The position numbers were made by a program, and so were the translations under genes. From positions 248,001-312,000 of the forward strand of contig NZ_KK211286.1 of NCBI RefSeq assembly GCF_000621485.1: DNA of 64,000 bases. Direction: 5' to 3'. Below are positions 42,437-50,900 of this stretch, piece after piece; positions within the stretch are counted from its first letter, which is position 1, and each line of letters begins with the position of its first letter. Source of the stretch: Alkaliphilus transvaalensis ATCC 700919 (lineage in GTDB: Bacteria > Bacillota > Clostridia > Peptostreptococcales > Natronincolaceae). Under the pieces are notes generated by a model. The model saw nothing but the letters and a program-made list of their open reading frames with translations. It made no database searches and was not told where the DNA came from.

Positions 42437-44913
42437 TTACTATAAAAGCAATAATCATGGCAGGGGGTAAAGGAACTAGACTTAAGCCCCTTACTTGTAG
42501 TCTACCAAAACCAATGGTTCCAATAATGAATAAACCAGTAATGGAGTACTCCATAGAGTTGTTAAAAAAATACGGAATAACGGACATTGCCGTTACACTG
42601 GCCTATATGCCAACAGAAATTACTGACTATTTTGGGAATGGAGAAAAATGGGGAGTAAATTTACATTATTTTATCGAAGAAGTTCCTTTAGGAACAGGTG
42701 GAAGTGTGAAAAATGCCGAGTCTTTTATTGATGAGACCCTAATTATTATTAGTGGTGATGCTTTAACAGACCTTGATATTGACAAAGCGATTCATTATCA
42801 CAGGGAGAAAGCATCAAAGGCAACATTGGTATTACGAAATGAAGAGGTACCGATAGAATATGGCGTGATTATTACCGATGAAACAGGAAAAATCATTCGT
42901 TTTTTAGAAAAACCCAGCTGGGGAGAGGTATTTAGTAACACAATAAATACTGGAATTTACATATTAGAACCTGAGGTACTAGATTACTATCAAAAAGGAG
43001 ATCAATTTGATTTTAGTAAAGATTTGTTTCCTAAATTACTAAGGGATGAAGTACCCATGTATGGCTATGTGATGGAGGATTATTGGTGCGATATAGGCGA
43101 TCTAAGTTCCTATAAACAGACGCATTTCGATATATTAGCTGGCAAGGTTAATTTAGATATTGAAGGTGAGAAGATTGCCCCTGGGGTTTGGATTGGTAGG
43201 GATACAAATTTAGGTGAGGGGGTAATCATTAACCCTCCAGTATACATAGGAAAAAACTGTAAAATAAATGACTATACTACCCTAGATCAATATACTGTAA
43301 TTGGTGACAATGGATCAATTGGAAGAAACACATCTATCAAACGAACTATTTTATGGAACAATATTTCCTTAGGGGATCATGTAGAAGCAAGAGGGGCGGT
43401 TGTTTGTACTAGAGGTGTAATTAAGAATAAGGTAGAGTTATTGGAAAATGTAGTTGTGGGTGAGTACACCCACCTAGAAGATGGGGTAGTCGTGAAGCCC
43501 GACATAAAAATTTGGCCAAGTAAGCGAATTGAAGAAAATACAATTGTTAATCAAAATTTAATTTGGGGAACTAAGGCATCAAAGGTCCTCTTTGGTTTTA
43601 GAAATGTTTCTGGCGAGATAAATATTGATATTAATCCTGAATTTGCTTCTCGTTTAGGTGCAGCTTTTTCATCTAGTCTTAAAGAAGATGCAACCATTGT
43701 GATTAGTAGTGATGACACTAGTGGAGGGAATTTAATTCAAAATTCATTAATCACAGGAATTCAATCGACAGGGGCTCAAGCTATTCATTTACAAGGCGTA
43801 ATTATGCCGATGGCTCGTTATGCAGTTAATTACTTTAATGCTAAAGGGGGAATCCATGTAGCGACTGATGGGGAAAACCCAAATAAAATAACGATAGAGT
43901 TTGTTGAGGCAAACGGTGGTAATATTTCCCGAAGTAGAGAAAGAGAGATTGAAAACTTATTTAGTCGTGATGATTTCATAAGATGCAAAGCAGAGAAGGT
44001 TAAAAAAATAATCCATGTAGATGAATTTAAATCCTTTTTTATACAAGATGGGTTAAAGGGATTTAGCCACCTCGAAAAAATTAAGAAAAATAACTTTAAA
44101 ATAATCATTAGTTCTTTTTCCAAGAATATCATGAATGTTGCAGGAGAACTGCTTGAAGAAATGGGCTGTCAAGTTGAATGCCATCATCCAAGAGGGAGAA
44201 AGCATAAAATTGAAAAGCAAATCAACAATCTAGTTGAAGATGTAAAAGAAGAAAAAGCCTTTCTAGGAGTCATGTTAAATGAAACTGGAGAAGAGATGAT
44301 TTTAATTGACGAGAAGGGGAGAATAATTAGTCAAGAAAGATATAAAGCCCTTGCGGCTATTCTTCAATTTAAGAAGGGTGTTAAAGAAAAGTTAGTCTTA
44401 CCCTTTACTGCACCAAGGGTGATTGAGGAAATGGCTAGAGGATATCAGGTTGATGTAATTAGAACTAAATCAGATCCTTCAAACATTATGAATGAAATGT
44501 TGAAGATGAAGAATAGCAGTGGAGTAGAGACCCTCCAATATACCCTTCAATATAATGCTGTTTGGGCTATAGGTTGTATTATTGACTTTCTTGTTGGCAA
44601 GAATATTTCCTTAGGAGATCTAGTTGATGAACTGCCCCAAATGTATTTCTTAAAAAAAGAAATTTCCTGTAACTGGAGGGATAAAGGTAGGGTAATGAAG
44701 GAAGTCATTGAAAAGCACCACAGTGAAAATATAGAACTGTTTGAGGGGGTAAAAATTAATGATGACAGAGGTTGGACGCTGATTCTTCCAGATAGTGAAA
44801 GACCGGTCTTCAATATTTATGCTGAAGGTTATACAGAAGAATATGCCCAAGAACTTTCTACTGCCTTTGTTGAGAAAATGCAGATGCTCATTGGGAATCA
44901 AGAAAAAGTATAA
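42433..44913 (+). CDS. Sugar nucleotidyltransferase fused to a degenerate phosphohexomutase domain
   Basis: The 826-residue chain has a nucleotidyltransferase domain (about 4-235, MAGGKGTRLKPLTCSLPKP, IISGDALTDLD), a left-handed beta-helix (about 245-375) and a phosphohexomutase-like region (about 380-820). In active phosphohexomutases the serine loop reads TASHNP; here residues 478-483 read TDGENP, the metal loop DGDADR is replaced by LNETGEEM (615-622), and no GEESGH-type sugar loop is seen, so the mutase part should be inactive. The start is unclear: AAGGAG ideally serves the codon ATA at 42442, where homologues have their Met; the GTG at 42433 overlaps that site. The gene lies 24 bp before the glucan synthase gene and may supply or regulate its sugar nucleotide. 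Confidence 0.82.
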   Translation: MITIKAIIMAGGKGTRLKPLTCSLPKPMVPIMNKPVMEYSIELLKKYGITDIAVTLAYMPTEITDYFGNGEKWGVNLHYFIEEVPLGTGGSVKNAESFIDETLIIISGDALTDLDIDKAIHYHREKASKATLVLRNEEVPIEYGVIITDETGKIIRFLEKPSWGEVFSNTINTGIYILEPEVLDYYQKGDQFDFSKDLFPKLLRDEVPMYGYVMEDYWCDIGDLSSYKQTHFDILAGKVNLDIEGEKIAPGVWIGRDTNLGEGVIINPPVYIGKNCKINDYTTLDQYTVIGDNGSIGRNTSIKRTILWNNISLGDHVEARGAVVCTRGVIKNKVELLENVVVGEYTHLEDGVVVKPDIKIWPSKRIEENTIVNQNLIWGTKASKVLFGFRNVSGEINIDINPEFASRLGAAFSSSLKEDATIVISSDDTSGGNLIQNSLITGIQSTGAQAIHLQGVIMPMARYAVNYFNAKGGIHVATDGENPNKITIEFVEANGGNISRSREREIENLFSRDDFIRCKAEKVKKIIHVDEFKSFFIQDGLKGFSHLEKIKKNNFKIIISSFSKNIMNVAGELLEEMGCQVECHHPRGRKHKIEKQINNLVEDVKEEKAFLGVMLNETGEEMILIDEKGRIISQERYKALAAILQFKKGVKEKLVLPFTAPRVIEEMARGYQVDVIRTKSDPSNIMNEMLKMKNSSGVETLQYTLQYNAVWAIGCIIDFLVGKNISLGDLVDELPQMYFLKKEISCNWRDKGRVMKEVIEKHHSENIELFEGVKINDDRGWTLILPDSERPVFNIYAEGYTEEYAQELSTAFVEKMQMLIGNQEKV

Positions 44914-44937
44914 AGTAAAAGAATTAATGATAGAAAG

Positions 44938-47900
44938 GTGATGAAAAGGGAGATGATTTCAAGATTTAATGATTATTTAAATAGAAAGAATATAGAGATT
45001 GATGAAGTTAAGGATGTAATACTAAATATGGAAGACTTAGAGAAGCAAGCCAAAAGAATGGCTAAGGCCCATACTGTCTCTAAGGAACTAAAATCTACAA
45101 AATCCCTATTGTATAGACTGGATGATCATTATGAAAAAATTTCTGCAATCTATCAAGAGGTATATTTAAATAACCAAAAACAATATGAAGTCTCTCCCGC
45201 TTCCCAATGGTTACTTGATAACTTTTACAAGATTGAAGAACAGGTTAAGGATGTAAGGCAAAATATATTTAAGGAAAGATTTTTAAAGTTAAGTATTTTA
45301 GAAGGGGGTTATCTAAAGGGATTGCCACGGGTATACGCAATTATGCTAAAGCTTGTCTCCCATACCGATGGCAGGTTAGATGAAGATACGTTAATTAGGT
45401 TTGTAAATGCCTATCAAAGAAGACAGGTTTTAACAATCGCAGAAATATGGTCATTATCCCTAATGCTAAGGATTGCGTTAATCGAAAGGATTAGGATCAT
45501 CTGCGAAGGAATTGAGAAGACAGAAAGGGCTTGGCGGCAAGCAGAAGACTTAATTGGAAGAAAAACAGATGAAATAGAGGACTATATAAAAGAAGTAATA
45601 GATACAGGAATAGGGGTTAATGCCCCATTGGTAGAACATCTGCTAAGAATATTAAGGCAAGAAGAGGGAGAAGGTTTTGCAGTAATTTCTTATATTGAAG
45701 AGAGTTTGCGACAATATAACCTCAGCATGAAGGAACTGGTTGAAGATGTCCATAACCAACAGGCTGCTGCCAAAATTACCATCGGAAACTGTATTATCAG
45801 TCTTACCTTGGTAGCTACAATTGATTGGAACGATATTTTTGAGGATATGAGTATTGTTGAGGCTATTTTAAGGGAAGACCCAGCAGGAGTTTATGCTAAA
45901 ATGGATTTTGAATCAAGGGACTATTATCGAAAGCGAATAGAAAAAATAGCTCAACAAAGGGGAACTTCTGAAATCAAGGTGGCTCAAGAGGTCCTAAGGC
46001 AATCTAAAGAAGTTGAAGGAGCTGACCCCAACAATCCAAAGTTACATGTGGGTTATTACCTGCTTCAAAAAGAAAGAAAAAGTCTATCCCAGTACTTAAC
46101 GCCAATCATTTTGGGGACAGTACTTATTGTAGCCCTATTACAATTATATAGTTATTATTATTTAGAAAGCTTTGATCTATTATTGAGTTTTATTATTCTT
46201 AGTATAACTGTTATACCGGCAAGTGACATCGTCATCCCATTGGTAAATAGAGTATATACAAGAAGATACCCTCCAGACTTTATACCAAGATTAGCCTATA
46301 GAGATGGAATACCCCAAGAAGTGGCAACAATGGTAGTGGTTCCTACTTTAGTAACTGACCAAGATAGAGTAAAAGACCTATTACAACAGTTAGAAGTGTA
46401 TTATTTGGCTAATCGAGAAGAGAATATTTACTTTTCGATAGCAGGTGACTTTAAAGACTCAACAGAAGAGGAGTCGCCGACGGATGAGGGAATTATTGCA
46501 TTTGCAATGAAGGAAGTAAAGAAATTAAATAAAAAGTATGCCAAAGAAGGCCCCATTTTTTACTATTTTCATCGTCAAAGACAGTATTCCAAAACCCAAG
46601 GAAAGTGGATGGGATGGGAGCGGAAAAGAGGGGCCCTTGATGAATTTAATCGATTGCTTTTAGGGGATAAAAAAACAAGTTATTCCTTTGTATCAGGGGA
46701 TATATCCCATTTAAAAGAAATTAAATATGTCATTACGCTAGATGCAGATACTTATCTTCCCATGAATACAGCAAAAAAATTGATAGGGATGATGTCCCAT
46801 CCTCTAAACCGCCCGGTTATTGATTTAGAGAAGAAAATTGTTTCAGGTGGTTATGGATTAATACAACCTCGAGTAGATGTCAGTGTAGAGGGGGCAAATC
46901 AATCCTTTCTAACTAAGGTATTTGCAGGGCAGGCGGGAATAGACCCATATTCAACTGCCAGTTCTGAAGTCTATCAAGATTTATTTGGAGAGGGAATCTT
47001 CACCGGGAAGGGAATATACGATCTTGAAGTATTTAATCAAATTTTGGGAGAAGCAATACCAGAAAATTCAATATTAAGTCATGACTTATTAGAGGGAAGT
47101 CATTTACGCACTGGTTTAGCCACTGACCTGTACCTAGTCGATGGGTACCCTGCAAAGTATAGTAGCTATATGATGCGACTCCACCGTTGGGTTAGGGGAG
47201 ATTGGCAATTGGTAAAATGGTTAAGTGCTACGGTTAGAAATAAAGAAGGAAATTTAATATCTAATCCTTTAAGTTCTCTATCTAAATGGAAAATCTTCGA
47301 CAATTTAAGAAGGAGTTTAGTTTCCATTAGCTTAGTTCTATTATTTATATTAGGGATGTCAATCTTACCAGGTTCTCCTTTAGTTTGGTTGGGTTTAGGG
47401 TTATTAACCCTTTTATTCCCTTTTATCTTATCGGTTGCAGACTATATTAAGATTAAGTACTATACTGCTGCTAGAGAAGGATTACGGGGAAATTTAGCTA
47501 TAGGAACGAAGCATACCTTTTACATGGTACTTTTAAACTTAGTCTTTTTACCCCATCATGCCTTTATGATGGCAGATGCCATTGTTAGAACCTTAAATAG
47601 AGTTTTTATTACAAGGCGTAATCTATTGGAATGGGTAACTGTAGCAGATTCTGAAAAGAAACTAAAAAATGATGTACAAAGCTATATCAGGAGAATGGTT
47701 TCCATCTTCCCAATTGTTGTTGTCGCCTTATGGGTAGGATTATTTGTCAAACCTAACAACCTTTTTTATGGACTGCCGATTCTTATAGGGTGGACAATTG
47801 CCCCTTGGGTGGCCTATTATACTAGTTTACAAAAGGAAAAAACCGTCGAGCCCCTTGAAAAGGAAGAACTACAAGAACTAAGGAGAATAGCCAGAAAGAC

Positions 47901-50900
47901 CTGGGGATATTATGAAGATTTAGTAGGAGAGGAAGACCATTATTTACCCCCTGATAACCTTCAAATTTATCCACCTAGAGGTGTTGCCCATAGAACTTCC
48001 CCCACCAACATAGGCTTTTATCTAATGGCTGTTTTAAGTGCAAAGGACTTTGGCTATGTAACAACAAAAGAAATGGTTGAGCGGATCAAGGATACAATGA
48101 ATACCTTGGGGCGCATAGAAACTTGGAAGGGACATCTTTACAATTGGTATGATACCAGAAACCTAGAGGTGTTAAGACCCCGTTATATTTCTACAGTAGA
48201 TAGTGGAAACTTTGTTGCATACCTAATTACTTTAAAAGAAGGTTTAAAGGAAGCTTTATCAAAATCATTGATAGATAAAAGTTTAGTAGAAGGCATAAAA
48301 GATACGCTACAGATCATTAAAGGTGAAGATGAGGAAGAATATCCTCAGTTGGTTTTAATAGATGAGTTGATAGAAAGAGATAAAATTACTTTGAAGGAAT
48401 ATATAGACCTATTGGATGCTTTTGAAAGGGGAGAGTGGCCCTTAAAAAGTGATGAAGAAGGTAGGCTAGAAAGTCATATAAGGGGTTGTAGGGAAGAATT
48501 AAACACTTATTTTCCTTGGTTAAAAAGCTTAGTAGAAAGACAAGAGCTTATGGCTGCGATTGAATCTAGAGGGAACATTCGTAGTGTTTTAGAGGAGATT
48601 AAAAAAATTCCTTCTATTATGGAACTTAGAGAATTGTATAAACTATTGATTAAAGAAATAGATACTGCCCTTAAGGGGATCTCTAAAGAAGAAAGGGTAT
48701 TGTTAACCTCACTAAGAGAAGAAGTGATGGTAGGTAAAGAAAACCTAGAAGATTTTATTAATGCCATTACCACCCTTGTCTTTGAAATTGAGGCTATGGC
48801 AGAAAAGACTGAGTTTATACATTTATATGACAAGAAGAGAAACCTTTTCTCGATAGGTTATCAAGTTGATGAAGAAAGACTGACTAATAGTTATTATGAC
48901 CTATTGGCTTCGGAGGTTAGAACAACCAGCTATTTAGCCATTGCTAGAAGAGAAGTACCGCAAAAGCACTGGTTTAAGCTAGGTAGGGCGCTATCGATTA
49001 TTAATGGCCATCGAGGTTTAGTTTCTTGGACAGGAACAATGTTTGAATATTTGATGCCCTATTTAACTATGAAAAACTATGAAAATACTTTGATGGATGA
49101 AACCATTAAAACAGTTGTAAAGGCCCAAAAGAGACATGGTAATAAACTTAATATTCCTTGGGGGATCTCCGAATCGGGATATTACGCTTTCGATACTGCT
49201 TTAAATTATCAATACAAAGCTTTTGGTGTGCCAGACCTTGGTCTAAAACGGGGGTTAATTGATGAAATTGTCGTATCCCCCTATTCTACCCTATTAGCAT
49301 TACCTATTGACCCTAAGGGTGTTATTGATAACGTAAAGCGACTAGTACATGAAGGAGTAGAAGGGAAATATGGCTTTTATGAGGCGATTGACTATACATC
49401 TGAAAGATTACCAATAAGCGAAAATAAACAAGTGGTAAAGAGTTTTATGGCCCATCACTTAGGCATGAGCTTAGTTTCTTTAAATAACTATTTTCATAAT
49501 AATATCATACAAGAAAGGTTCCATCGAGATCCTGTAATGAAATCTGGAGAACTTTTATTACAAGAACGAATCCCTTTAAGGGTAATTGTAACGAAGGAAT
49601 ATAAAGAAAGATTAGAGGAAGTTAAAGGACTGGAGACCCCACTAGAACAAGTAGTTAGAAAGTATGGTGTACCAGAAACTTTGCCTCCCAAGTGCCATGT
49701 TCTTTCTAATGGTACCTATGGTATTTTATTGACGGACGGAGGGAATGGATACAGTCGGAAAGATGATATTCAAATAACTAGATGGCGAGAAGATATGATG
49801 GCAGAGGGTTATGGAACCTATCTTTTTATCCATAATACAGGAGATGGAGGTACATGGTCTGCCACCTATGAGCCCCTTAAGAAGGCACCCGATGGTTATC
49901 AAGTTATCTTTACTCAAGATAAGGCCACCTATATTCGTAATGACAATAATATAGAAACGAAAACAGAAGTCTTTGTTTCTCCAGAAGATCAAGTTGAGAT
50001 TAGAAGAGTTACCCTAACGAACCATAATATAGAGGCAGTAAATCTGCAGGTCACCAGCTATTTCGAAACTGTTATGACGAATCAGTCCTCCGATGTAGCA
50101 CATCCCGCCTTTAGCAATTTATTTGTTAGAACAGAGTTTTTGACAGAATATGATGCACTATTGGCGTCAAGAAGACCTAGGGGACATGACCAAACCACCC
50201 AATGGATTTTTCATAGCCTTATGGTAGAAGGTCAAACTGTTGGTGGGATACAATATGAAACCAATAGAGGAAATTTTATTGGCAGAGGAAAGACAATTGC
50301 AAACCCAGTCGCTTTAGATCACCCATTAAAAAACACCACAGGGATTGCAATAGACCCTATTATGAGTTTAAGAAGAGGCGTTAGAGTACCAGAAGGAGGA
50401 ACTGTGGTAATCACCTATACTACAGGGATTGAGGAAAGCAAAGAAGCTGTGGTGGAGCTAGTGAAGAAATATCACGAGGATAACATCATAGAACGGGCTA
50501 TGGATCTAGCATTAACCAGAAGTCAGGTGGAAAATACCTTCTTTAACTTTAAGGCAAAAGAAATTAAGGTTTTTCAAGAAATGCTGTCTTTTATGCTGTT
50601 TATAAACCCTATCAAACGTAGATACGCAGAAATTCTAAAGGAAAACCAAAAAGGACAATCGGCTTTATGGGCTTATGGTATTTCTGGAGATTTACCCATT
50701 TTACTAATTAGTATTAAAAGATTAGAGGATGCAGAATTGGTAAAAGAGGCTTTAAGAGCCCATGAATATTGGAGAACAAAGGGAATTAAAACAGATTTAG
50801 TGATCTTAAATGAAGATGAGAGTAATTACCTTCAGCCTTTACAACAATTATTGAGGGAAATGATATTCTCTAGTCCAAGTCGATTTCTAGAAAATCAACC

